Assembly (NCBI GenBank): GCA_012519495.1
Contig: JAAYQA010000084.1
Location: 1-64,000 of the forward strand
Direction: 5' to 3'
Source of the DNA: Tissierellia bacterium
Lineage (GTDB): Bacteria; Bacillota; Clostridia; Tissierellales; Peptoniphilaceae
Length of the DNA stretch: 64,000 nt
This document shows, one piece after another, positions 52,436 through 60,846 of this stretch (positions within the stretch are counted from its first letter, which is position 1; each line of letters starts with the position of its first letter). The notes under the pieces were generated by a model. The model did no database searches, was not told the DNA's origin, and was given only the letters and a program-made list of their open reading frames with translations. Both the position numbers and the translations under genes were made by a program.

Positions 52436-53581
52436 TTATCCTTCCAGATAATTCACCGTTTCGACCACTTCTCCGCCCCGCTTGTAGACACGGCATACAC
52501 GCCGGCTCACCGCACAGAAAAGCTCATACGTAATCGTATCGGCCAGCTCGGCCATATGATACATATTGGTCTGTTCATAGTCTTTGTCGTAGAGGATGAC
52601 CGTATCCCCGATCTTTACATCGTCCCGTCCGGTGATATCCACCATGGTCTGATCCATACAGACCCGGCCGAGGATTTTCGCCGGTTTTCCGTGAATGATC
52701 ATTTCCGCTTTGCTGCTGAACGAACGGAAGTACCCGTCTGCATACCCGATGGTTACCGTGGCAATTTTCGTTTGCTTATCCGCTGTCCAGGTCTGTCCGT
52801 AGCTTACCCCCGCCCCTTTTTCAATCGTGCGGATACTGGCTACTTTGGCGCAAAAGCGCATGGCGGTCTGTGCATCCACTTCGGTCGGTCGGGGATTGGG
52901 GTTAATACCGTACAAAACAATACCGGCCCGCACCATATCCTCTTTGAAGCGGCCTTCCAGTATGCCTGCCGAATTGGCCACATGCCGCAGCCCGTATGCT
53001 ACTCCGGCTTCCTTCAGTGTGTCGGCAAAGTCCCGGTAACGCTGATACTGCTTTTCCGTAAAAGACAGATCCTCTGCATCAGCGCAGGCAAAATGGGTAA
53101 AAATACCCGCAATGCGAAGCCCTGGCATCGCAGAAATGGCAAGAATATCCTGCACGCTTTGCTCACCGGGCTGAAACCCGAGCCGGCTCATGCCCGTGTC
53201 AACCTTGATATGGATCGGACAGACATACGAAGCCTCTTCCATGGTTTTTGACAGGATCTCTGCTTGTCTTTTGTTGTAAATGGTTACCTCGGGCTGATAT
53301 TCCGGGAACGCAGCATACTCTTCCCGATCAATATAGCCCAGACACAGAATCGGCTTTTTGATCCCGTGCTTGCGGAGTTCTTTTACTTCATTGAAGTTTG
53401 CAACGGAAAAATAATCGGTGAACGGTTCCAGATGCTTTCCTACAACCACGCTGCCGTGGCCGTATGCGTTGGCTTTAATAACGCAGTTTACTTTCGCCGG
53501 AGCGGCCTGTTTCCGGATCGCGCGCAGGTTTTTCTCCAGCTGATCCAGATCGATCTCCACCCAGGTATTCCCATAACCCAT
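52436..53581 (-). CDS. alr: Alanine racemase
   Basis: PLP enzyme interconverting L- and D-alanine for peptidoglycan. 381 residues: PLP Lys in CVIKANAYGHGS (about residue 36), catalytic Tyr in RAGIVLYGINPNP region is the opposite-face motif, and VCMDQTMVDI is the C-terminal signature. ATG at 53581 has GGAGGAGG upstream. Its first 107 bp lie inside the acpS-nnrD gene, an unusually long overlap. Confidence 0.95.
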   Translation of the reverse strand: MGYGNTWVEIDLDQLEKNLRAIRKQAAPAKVNCVIKANAYGHGSVVVGKHLEPFTDYFSVANFNEVKELRKHGIKKPILCLGYIDREEYAAFPEYQPEVTIYNKRQAEILSKTMEEASYVCPIHIKVDTGMSRLGFQPGEQSVQDILAISAMPGLRIAGIFTHFACADAEDLSFTEKQYQRYRDFADTLKEAGVAYGLRHVANSAGILEGRFKEDMVRAGIVLYGINPNPRPTEVDAQTAMRFCAKVASIRTIEKGAGVSYGQTWTADKQTKIATVTIGYADGYFRSFSSKAEMIIHGKPAKILGRVCMDQTMVDITGRDDVKIGDTVILYDKDYEQTNMYHMAELADTITYELFCAVSRRVCRVYKRGGEVVETVNYLEG

Positions 53582-54761
53582 CGTTTACCTCCTCCAGATA
53601 TTTCTGTGCGAGAGGAATCCGTTCCAGTACATCGGAAGCTATCATCCCCTCCGCCCCGAGACTGTCACGTGCCAGATCGCCGGCTTTACCGTGTAACCAA
53701 ACCCCTATCCTTGCCGCTTGCAGCGGTGTGTAGCCACGTGCCAATAATCCGGCTAAGCAGCCTGTGAGTACATCTCCGGAACCGGCGGTTGCCAGCCCGG
53801 CATTGCCGCTTGTATTCACATAGCTCGCATCACGGGTGTGAATCCTTGTTGCGGGTCCCTTCTCTACTACAATAATATCATATTTACGTGCAAAAGCGGC
53901 TGCGTCTTTTGCACTTTCCTTATGTAAAAGACGCGAAAGTTCACCGGCATGCGGCGTCAGTATACATTCTCTTTGTTTCTTAGCAAGAAGCAGGGGTTCG
54001 CCGGCAAGAATCGTCAGCGCGTCGGCGTCCAATACCAAAGGGCATCCGGAGCGTGTAATCAGTGCTCTGACGATGGCTGTGGCAAGCGCATCGGTTCCCA
54101 AACCGGGTCCGATTGCACACCCGTTCATGGCATCGGATTGCTCGGTAAGTTCCCGGATCGGTTCGTTTACCAGCGGCCGGACGATGGGTTCTGTGAGCTT
54201 CAACTGAACCAGGGAAAAGATCTCCGGCCGGACAAAAGCATACGAATAACCGGCTCCTGCGCGCAGGGCCGCTTTCGCAGCTAAACTGATGCTTCCGAGC
54301 ATGCCCTCTTTCCCGCCGATCACACAAGCGCGCCCCACCGTTCCCTTATGCGCATCCTTTCGCCGGGGCAATAATAAGCGGTGCAAATCCCGCGCGGTTT
54401 CATCCGGCTGTAGATTGCGGTCTTCTGTCAGCATCGCCGAAGCCGCTACAAAACCGCCATCATGGGTAATAGAAACCGCCACCTTATGATACCTGCCGAA
54501 AACCCTGTCATGGACAAAGGCCCAGGGTTGTCCGAGCGGTGTATGACGCAATTCGATATCGCGCCAGCCGATCCGTCCGATACCCGTGCCCAGGGCTTTG
54601 GCGGCCGCTTCCTTCACGGCAAAAAACGCGGCGAGATTTTCCGCCACGGGCCGGCGCAAAAATACGGCGCGCTCCGTATCTGTCAGTATTTTTTTATGAA
54701 AGCGGGGATTGTCTACGTGTTTTTCGAAACGCGCCACAACTGCAATATCAATCCCGATCAT
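53475..54761 (-). CDS. Fused holo-ACP synthase / ADP-dependent NAD(P)H-hydrate dehydratase
   Basis: 428 residues in one frame. Residues 1-115 are AcpS: MIGIDIAVVARFEK with Asp5, FFAVKEAAAKALGTGI with Glu51, and SITHDG. Residues about 120-390 are NnrD (YjeF C-terminal): RRKDAHKGTVGRACVIGG, TPHAGE and the catalytic Asp330 in GSGDVLTG. The epimerase domain NnrE is missing. The two genes are often neighbours in Firmicutes, so this is a fusion of a familiar pair. The first domain attaches phosphopantetheine to ACP; the second repairs hydrated NAD(P)H. The last about 35 residues lie in the alr overlap and have no NnrD counterpart. Confidence 0.9.
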   Translation of the reverse strand: MIGIDIAVVARFEKHVDNPRFHKKILTDTERAVFLRRPVAENLAAFFAVKEAAAKALGTGIGRIGWRDIELRHTPLGQPWAFVHDRVFGRYHKVAVSITHDGGFVAASAMLTEDRNLQPDETARDLHRLLLPRRKDAHKGTVGRACVIGGKEGMLGSISLAAKAALRAGAGYSYAFVRPEIFSLVQLKLTEPIVRPLVNEPIRELTEQSDAMNGCAIGPGLGTDALATAIVRALITRSGCPLVLDADALTILAGEPLLLAKKQRECILTPHAGELSRLLHKESAKDAAAFARKYDIIVVEKGPATRIHTRDASYVNTSGNAGLATAGSGDVLTGCLAGLLARGYTPLQAARIGVWLHGKAGDLARDSLGAEGMIASDVLERIPLAQKYLEEVNDGLWEYLGGDRSGSAGEKPARDPETGRSGESKLRY

Positions 54762-56107
54762 GGCTCAAATCTCTGATGGAGCTTGGCTACCAATTGATCC
54801 GGATCCACATCCAGCAGATCTTCCGGTCGGGTAATCTGTTCCATAAATTCCGCGGTTGTCTGCTCCACAACGCGCATATGATCCAGGGTCAGATAATCCA
54901 GCTCACAATGTTCGCCATACCATTCGATCAGACGGATCAGGAGCACCTTGTGCATGCGCTTTTTATCCCGCTCCGATATCGGCGCGACATGCATGGCCCG
55001 TTCAACGCGATACGACATGGTAGATATCATATACTCGACAAATTGTTTAAACTCCGTCACAAAATCTGTTTGTTCAATATCCAGCAGGATACGAAACAGC
55101 AAATACCATTTGAAATCGCGGTTCACATAGGGAAGCAGCTTCTCTTTCAGTCCCTCCGCGATGGGATTATCCATGGAAAAACGGGGATATTCGATCCCTT
55201 CGGTAAAGTCCATCGGACTGCGTTGCCGCCTTTGTACCTTGGCAAGCGCTTGCACAAAATAAACCGCATACTGATCCTGCGGAACTCGTCTTCGTTTCGC
55301 AAAAATAAAGTCGACGATCAGATTGGACGGCTTCTGGAAATCGAAAAGCACACCGGTTGCTTCCCGCAATTTCATAATGTAGACATCATGAATCAGTTTG
55401 GAAAGCATCAGCTTCAGCTGGTCTTTGGTGGTATTCGGATTTCTCGAATCCATCGTCTCAATTTGTCGATACAGCTGCATCAAACGTTTGTCGATGACCC
55501 ATAGATTTTCTTTGATCGACACCAGCATTTCCCGGAAGAATTCTTCGGTCATCATATAATTGTAGTTTTTGTACAGCACTTTATGATCAATCTCTCCCCA
55601 GAATACATTGACCAGGGACTTGATCTGCAGCTCAAAATTGATCATGCGGGAGCCAGTCCAGACTTTTCCGTCCACCTTGTAGATTTCAAATCCGTTTTTC
55701 TGATACTGCGGCTGTTCCAGATTCAGGTCCATCCGGATTCCTTCGTTCAAGGCCGAAGAAAAGTACCCGTCTTCCATTTCTTCGGTAAACAGTTGAAACA
55801 GCGTCTCGTAAATCTCTCTTTCCTCGGCAATAAAGCGACATTCTATCCGTATGCCGATGATATCGTGTATATCTTCCATCATGTCTTCAGGCGTTTCGTA
55901 CTGACTGAACAGATTCTGGCGGAGTATCTTCTCGCGCAGACTCTCTTCGGACTTAATCCGCGTGTGAACATTCAGAAACGAATCCTTCCACGAAAAGCTA
56001 TCGGAAAAGAATCGGTCCAGCCGATGCGCGGCCGATTCATAGATCCGATTGTTTCTGTGAAGAATGTCTGCACTTTGATCAATAAACTGAAAAATTTCAT
56101 GCCGCAT
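54758..56107 (-). CDS. Divergent RelA/SpoT-domain protein with long C-terminal region
   Basis: 449 residues. Residues about 48-180 resemble the (p)ppGpp synthetase fold: RIKSEESLREK (50-60), DIIGIRIEC (82-90), ELQIKS (159-164) and EIDHKVLYK (172-180). The nucleotide loop usually NGYRSLH reads NGFEIYK (138-144), so the residues that stack on GTP are changed. The remaining 270 residues are helical and unlike known domains. No HD hydrolase. It is probably either a small-alarmone-synthetase relative with a different product or an inactive one. It overlaps acpS-nnrD by 4 bp. Confidence 0.78.
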   Translation of the reverse strand: MRHEIFQFIDQSADILHRNNRIYESAAHRLDRFFSDSFSWKDSFLNVHTRIKSEESLREKILRQNLFSQYETPEDMMEDIHDIIGIRIECRFIAEEREIYETLFQLFTEEMEDGYFSSALNEGIRMDLNLEQPQYQKNGFEIYKVDGKVWTGSRMINFELQIKSLVNVFWGEIDHKVLYKNYNYMMTEEFFREMLVSIKENLWVIDKRLMQLYRQIETMDSRNPNTTKDQLKLMLSKLIHDVYIMKLREATGVLFDFQKPSNLIVDFIFAKRRRVPQDQYAVYFVQALAKVQRRQRSPMDFTEGIEYPRFSMDNPIAEGLKEKLLPYVNRDFKWYLLFRILLDIEQTDFVTEFKQFVEYMISTMSYRVERAMHVAPISERDKKRMHKVLLIRLIEWYGEHCELDYLTLDHMRVVEQTTAEFMEQITRPEDLLDVDPDQLVAKLHQRFEP

Positions 56108-56124
56108 AGCATCTCCTCCTGTTA

Positions 56125-57807
56125 TTACTCCATACGGGCAATGGCACCGGGCATGGAACGCAGCAGATAAACATAGCTCAGTACAGCTAACACAATGTTA
56201 ATGATTGTCAGAACCAAAAATCCCGTTTGTATTAAGCGCTCCGGATCGGAAATATTCTTGTATAAAAGATACCCCGCCCCGAACAGAATCAATAGATAAG
56301 CAATGCCTGCAACGAAAGATAACAGCGAATTCAGATTCTGTTTGACCGCCTGATTCGGATCATCCCAGTTCATTTTGGGCCGGTGCACATCAATCAGCAA
56401 ACCGATAAAGCACAGAGGCAGGGAAAACAGACCGGAAAACAATAAGGCGACCGGTATGAGCCACAACGGATAGCGTAAAAAGACATAGCCTGCGACCAAG
56501 AAAATGGCAGTTGTCCCCATCGTAAGCAGCAAATTCAACAGGGAACGCCCGATGATTTCGTATGAAGCACGTATCGGCAGGACCCGTCTGAGCCAGAACG
56601 CCTGGCCTTCGCGGCTGAAACTGGTTGCTGTTTCCGAAAAGAGGCTCATGAATATCCCTACAGCGGCGCCAAATATCCCGGCTGCCATAAAATACAGCCA
56701 GCCCGGTACAGCCGCACTTTGTAATACGGTACGCAGATTCCCGATTTGCTTGGATAGGGTATCGTTCGTCAGAATCGGAATCAGCCAAATAATGGAAACC
56801 ATCAAGGGCGTGGAAAGGACATTAATCGCAAAAGCAGGCGTACGGGTCAATAAGCGCCATTCCGTCAGCAGCACGCGAAAAACGGGATGCATGCCGGATA
56901 TGCGTATCTTTTCTTTGGTCTTCTTTTTCTCTTTTGCCATTTCCGTACCGCTTAAGAGACTCTTCAGATAGACATTGGCTCCCATCCACTGTAAAACCCC
57001 TGCGGCCAAAACGCTGACAAGCAGATTTAAGCCGATATACAGCCATTTTTCGGCGCCTGTTGCGACGATACCGAAGCCGGTCCAGCGGGCGGGTAGAAAC
57101 AAGGTCGCTATATTTTCAATCAGGACACGATTATCCGTCAGAATCCGCAGCAAAAAGTTTTCATCCACGCTGCCGCCAGCAAAGTTTTGTGCCATGGCCT
57201 GAAAGCCGACAATCAATAAAAGAATGAGCAACGTTCCAAATGTCTTCAGTTTATCGGAATATTTGCCGACATTGGTGTAGCGCATCACGAGTAATACGAT
57301 CACAGCCGAGAGTACGGTCGGAAAAATCAGGGAGCCGACCACGCCGCTAAGGAGCAAAAGCCAGTCACTGCCCCCTGTCGGTACGCGCATCGCATGGATG
57401 ATGATTGCCGGCAGCAATAGCACCAGTGCTGTCAAAATCTGGGTCAGTAAAACCGGGATAAACCGGGACAGTAAAATATCGCCGGGTCGGATCGGCATGG
57501 CCAAGAGAATCGGATTGTCCCGGTTTCCATAGAACCGCCCCATAAAAACCGGAATACCGGTAAAAAGCAAAAAGAGTTGTGCCATTAAAAAGACCAGCAT
57601 AAAATAAGCCGGTATCTGATTCAGTACATAAAGGACCGAATGCAATTCTTTCAGTACCGTATAAAGCAAGAAAAACATCGGCAACATGGCAAGCACGATA
57701 AGGGGAATCAACAAAAACCGAACCGGATTAGGCTCCTTTTTCGGATTGCGCATCCCAAAATTCAACAATAATTCTTTTTTTGTTAAAAGGGCTAACCGGC
57801 TTTTCAT
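56125..57807 (-). CDS. ABC transporter permease (ABC-2 exporter type)
   Basis: 560 residues with about twelve membrane helices and a cytoplasmic insertion rich in Lys near residue 290 (GTEMAKEKKKTKEK). Layout resembles the large clostridial ABC-2 exporter subunits. Start overlaps the ATPase stop by 4 bp (ATGA), showing a two-gene exporter. Substrate unknown. Confidence 0.83.
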   Translation of the reverse strand: MKSRLALLTKKELLLNFGMRNPKKEPNPVRFLLIPLIVLAMLPMFFLLYTVLKELHSVLYVLNQIPAYFMLVFLMAQLFLLFTGIPVFMGRFYGNRDNPILLAMPIRPGDILLSRFIPVLLTQILTALVLLLPAIIIHAMRVPTGGSDWLLLLSGVVGSLIFPTVLSAVIVLLVMRYTNVGKYSDKLKTFGTLLILLLIVGFQAMAQNFAGGSVDENFLLRILTDNRVLIENIATLFLPARWTGFGIVATGAEKWLYIGLNLLVSVLAAGVLQWMGANVYLKSLLSGTEMAKEKKKTKEKIRISGMHPVFRVLLTEWRLLTRTPAFAINVLSTPLMVSIIWLIPILTNDTLSKQIGNLRTVLQSAAVPGWLYFMAAGIFGAAVGIFMSLFSETATSFSREGQAFWLRRVLPIRASYEIIGRSLLNLLLTMGTTAIFLVAGYVFLRYPLWLIPVALLFSGLFSLPLCFIGLLIDVHRPKMNWDDPNQAVKQNLNSLLSFVAGIAYLLILFGAGYLLYKNISDPERLIQTGFLVLTIINIVLAVLSYVYLLRSMPGAIARME

Positions 57808-58517
57808 TGAGTCAGCTCCAGGAACATTTTTTCCAATGTACCTTCGTGGTTTTCGCGGAGTTCATCCATTGTACCGATCGCGATGATTTTACCTTTGTTG
57901 ATGATCGCAATCCGATCGCAAATGCGCTCGGCTACATCCAATACATGTGTTGAGAAAAACACGGTTTTTCCTTCTTCGCAACGAGCGCGCATATGTTCTT
58001 TCAGAGAAAAGGAAGACTTCGGATCCAGTCCGACCATGGGTTCATCCAGTATGAAGACATCGGGTTCATGAATCAATGCTGCAATTAAAGCCAGCTTTTG
58101 CTGCATCCCGTGTGAATAGGTACCGATCATGTCCTGCAGATCATTGCGTAAGTTAAACATGGTCGCATACTCGTTGATCTTGGCGTCCCGCACCTCCGGC
58201 GCCATGCGGAACATATCCGCTACAAAAGCGAGATACTCCGTACCGCGCAGCCTTTCATACAAAACCGGATTATCCGGTACATAGGCAATCTGTTCTTTTA
58301 CTTTGAGCGGTTCTTCCAATGTATCAATCCCGTTTACCAGAATATGTCCCTGATTCTGTTCCAGAAGACCTACGATCATTTTTATGGTAGTTGTTTTTCC
58401 CGCGCCATTGGGTCCCAAAAAACCGAAAATTTCCCCGCTTGGTACATCAAAGCTGATATTGTTTACCGCCAGGTTTCCCTTGGCATATCGTTTGCTTACA
58501 TTACGTATCTCGATCAT
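57804..58517 (-). CDS. ABC transporter ATP-binding protein
   Basis: 237 residues: Walker A GPNGAGKTT (about residues 36-44), signature YSHGMQQKLAL (a variant LSGGQ), Walker B VFILDEPMVGLDPK and switch FSTHVLD. ABC-2 type exporter ATPase, pairing with the downstream permease. First gene of the transcript from an extended -10 promoter divergent from mnmH; the operon may run into the RelA-like, acpS-nnrD and alr genes. Confidence 0.93.
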   Translation of the reverse strand: MIEIRNVSKRYAKGNLAVNNISFDVPSGEIFGFLGPNGAGKTTTIKMIVGLLEQNQGHILVNGIDTLEEPLKVKEQIAYVPDNPVLYERLRGTEYLAFVADMFRMAPEVRDAKINEYATMFNLRNDLQDMIGTYSHGMQQKLALIAALIHEPDVFILDEPMVGLDPKSSFSLKEHMRARCEEGKTVFFSTHVLDVAERICDRIAIINKGKIIAIGTMDELRENHEGTLEKMFLELTQ

Positions 58518-58537
58518 GCAATCACCTCCGCATTTTT

Positions 58538-58546
58538 AGTATAACA
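58538..58546 (-). promoter_or_regulatory. Extended -10 promoter of the ABC exporter operon
   Basis: TGT-TATACT on the minus strand, about 20 bp before the ATPase start. Confidence 0.6.
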
Positions 58547-58582
58547 TACACAAAAGTACATAATCTGTCGATAGGATAACAA

Positions 58583-58611
58583 TTGCACTCTATGGCCGCG
58601 CGTTCTATAAT
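58583..58611 (+). promoter_or_regulatory. Promoter of mnmH
   Basis: TTGCAC (58583-58588), 17-nt spacer, TATAAT (58606-58611). The predicted transcription start falls on or next to the ATG at 58618. Confidence 0.75.
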
Positions 58612-58617
58612 GAGGGT

Positions 58618-59673
58618 ATGCATAATCAGATAACCATCGAAGAACTGAAAACAAAGACGGATGTCATCTACGTGGATGTCCGCACGCCGCAAGAATATAC
58701 GCACGCGCATATTCCGGGTGCGGTTTCTCTTCCTGTGCTGAACGATGCGGAGCATAAGGAAGTCAGTATCATCTATACAAAAGCCGATAAAGACGAGGCA
58801 CGAGCCATGGGAGTTCAATACGCATCGGCACGCTTGCCTGCACTCTTCACAAAAATCCAAGAACTCACCCTATCACATGACTATGTTGTCATGTATTGCT
58901 GGCGCGGTGGGTATCGGAGCCATGTCCTGTTCGGACTCCTTCATTCCTTAAGCGTACCCGTGTATAAACTGATCGGCGGATACAAAGAGTATCGCAAGTT
59001 TGTCAACCGCTCCTGGGCTATTGCGCTCGACAAAAAACCGTTTATTTCTTTGTACGGGGATACGGGAACGGGTAAAACCGAACTGTTGCATGCACTCAAA
59101 AACAGAGAAGCATCCGTTATTGACCTCGAAGGCTTGGCCGGTCACCGGGGTTCTCTTTTGGGCGGGATCGGGCTTCCGCAGCAGCCTTCCCAGAAAATGT
59201 TTGAGAGTGAATTGCAGGATGCGTTGTTTTCGCTGCCGGAGGGGCCGGTTTTTATTGAAGGCGAGAGCCGGAAAATCGGAGACTTGTTTTTGCCGGATCT
59301 CGTGTATCAGACACTGAAAACATCGCAAAAAATTCATATAACTTCCCCGGTATCACAGCGTATTCAACGTTTGAAAGAAGAATACGCCGTTTATCCTCCG
59401 GAGGAAATCCATGCGGCCATACAGAAACTGATCCCTTTCATCGGAAACCAGGCCGTTTTATCCCTGCACGATGCATTAAAAGAAGGCCGAGTCGACGAAG
59501 CTATCCACGCACTTCTCATCAACTACTACGATCCCCAATACCGTCACAGCAAAAAAGAGTACGCCGCAGAGCTTACCCATATAAACACCGAAACCGCAAT
59601 CGAAGAACTGCTGCATGTAAGCAGGCAGTTGTTTACCGGTGCATTTGCTCCGGGCGGCCCTGCACCAGATTAA
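58618..59673 (+). CDS. mnmH: tRNA 2-selenouridine synthase
   Basis: Replaces sulfur by selenium at wobble 2-thiouridine of tRNAs, using selenophosphate (also called SelU/YbbB). 351 residues: rhodanese domain with catalytic Cys94 in CWRGG, P-loop GDTGTGKT (147-154), LEGLAGHRGSLLG and EGESRKIG. The gene implies that the organism makes selenophosphate. The promoter's -10 ends six bases before the ATG, so the message may be leaderless. The last 41 bp overlap the flavoprotein gene on the other strand. Confidence 0.93.
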   Translation: MHNQITIEELKTKTDVIYVDVRTPQEYTHAHIPGAVSLPVLNDAEHKEVSIIYTKADKDEARAMGVQYASARLPALFTKIQELTLSHDYVVMYCWRGGYRSHVLFGLLHSLSVPVYKLIGGYKEYRKFVNRSWAIALDKKPFISLYGDTGTGKTELLHALKNREASVIDLEGLAGHRGSLLGGIGLPQQPSQKMFESELQDALFSLPEGPVFIEGESRKIGDLFLPDLVYQTLKTSQKIHITSPVSQRIQRLKEEYAVYPPEEIHAAIQKLIPFIGNQAVLSLHDALKEGRVDEAIHALLINYYDPQYRHSKKEYAAELTHINTETAIEELLHVSRQLFTGAFAPGGPAPD

Positions 59674-60217
59674 AAGCCATCGCCCGAATCTCCTCCAGGA
59701 CATCTTCTCTTTGTTCCACCGGATATTCATCCGTGGCTGAAACGAAACAGTTGGTCCGATACTCCGCATGCACCGAACCGAAATACATGCGCAGCGGTTT
59801 GTATGTAGCAAAAAACGCGTCCTGTTCATAGGGTCCGCCGTGACACGAAACAAAAGCGCCGATCTTCCGCTTCATGCCTTCGGTGCTTTTTTGGCGTTTC
59901 GTTCGCTCCCAATACGGCTGTCCGCGGTCCATCACTTTCTTTAAGTCGGATGCCACTGAATAAAAGTACAAAGGTGAGCACAGGACCAGGATATCCGCAT
60001 CGTCTATCGCGTCGTAAAACACATGCATTTCATCTTTCAATATGCAAACACCGGTTTCATAGCAGCTTTCGCATCCGGTACACGGCAAAATGGAATAATC
60101 TTTTATATGAAGAAATTCCACCTCATGTCCGGCTTTCTCCAGCCCTTCCTGAAAGGCACGCGCCATATGCCAGGTGTTCTTTTTTCTGTATCCTCCCAGA
60201 ATAATTACCGCTTTCAT
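59633..60217 (-). CDS. Flavodoxin-family NAD(P)H-dependent oxidoreductase
   Basis: 194 residues with the flavodoxin fold; FMN-phosphate loop GGYRKKNTWHMARAF near the N-terminus and SPLYFYSVASDLKKVMDR for the flavin ring. It has a Cys-rich insert PCTGCESCYETGVC (residues about 45-58), as in iron-sulfur flavoprotein and NADPH-FMN reductase relatives. Substrate unknown. Overlaps mnmH tail to tail by 41 bp. Confidence 0.85.
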   Translation of the reverse strand: MKAVIILGGYRKKNTWHMARAFQEGLEKAGHEVEFLHIKDYSILPCTGCESCYETGVCILKDEMHVFYDAIDDADILVLCSPLYFYSVASDLKKVMDRGQPYWERTKRQKSTEGMKRKIGAFVSCHGGPYEQDAFFATYKPLRMYFGSVHAEYRTNCFVSATDEYPVEQREDVLEEIRAMAFNLVQGRPEQMHR

Positions 60218-60259
60218 TTTATCTCCCCTGCATAGTTGGTTCTACCGGATGGACGGGTG

Positions 60260-60844
60260 TTAATCGACCATACGGCTGTACAATCGAATCTCTTGTTGTT
60301 TAAGCATTTCTTTCCAGCGCGCATCGCTTAGCGCCCGGTGATTCAGATACAATGTCCGCTCCTGCGGTTGCAAAAGCACCGGCATCCGGTCATGTATGCC
60401 TTCCATGGCATCGGTCGCAGCCGTTGTGAGAATCGTGAAGCACGGGGTCTCCTCCCCGTCTATGAGAAAAACTTCCCATAGCCCTGCCATGGCAAGGAAG
60501 GGTTCTTCTCCTTGAAACAGATGCTTTTCTTTTTGCTTGCCCTCTCCTTTTTTCCATTCATAAAAACCGGTTGCAGGAACAATACAACGACGTTTTAAAA
60601 AGGCGTTTCGAAACGTGCGTTTTTCAACGGCCGTTTCTCCACGGGCGTTTATCAGCGGAGCTTTGGTGTAAGCCGGTGAAAAACCCCAGCGGAGCAGGCG
60701 AAGCTGTCCGTCCGAAAAGAGCACCGGGGCTCTGTCGGTCGGACGGACTTCTTCCTGTTTTTCATATACCATGCGCTGCTGTGCCAGTTTCCACGCCGTG
60801 ATCAGTGCACCGATCTCTGTTTCAAAACTGTAACGGCCGCACAT
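60260..60844 (-). CDS. SRAP (YedK/HMCES) family DNA-protein crosslink protein
   Basis: 194 residues of the SOS-response-associated peptidase family, which attaches its N-terminal Cys to abasic sites in single-stranded DNA to protect them. Cys2 after Met removal (MCGRYSF), INARGET (about 67-73), GFYEWKK and HDRMPVLL with the catalytic His are intact, so it should be active. It lies 2 bp before the transketolase stop in the same direction. No LexA box is seen nearby. Confidence 0.92.
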   Translation of the reverse strand: MCGRYSFETEIGALITAWKLAQQRMVYEKQEEVRPTDRAPVLFSDGQLRLLRWGFSPAYTKAPLINARGETAVEKRTFRNAFLKRRCIVPATGFYEWKKGEGKQKEKHLFQGEEPFLAMAGLWEVFLIDGEETPCFTILTTAATDAMEGIHDRMPVLLQPQERTLYLNHRALSDARWKEMLKQQEIRLYSRMVD

Positions 60845-60846
60845 GT

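Noticed and set aside
53475-54761. Frameshift or assembly error joining acpS and nnrD
   Set aside because: One continuous frame carries both complete domains with a natural linker and no internal stop or change of codon style; a fusion is the simpler reading, though resequencing could still overturn it.
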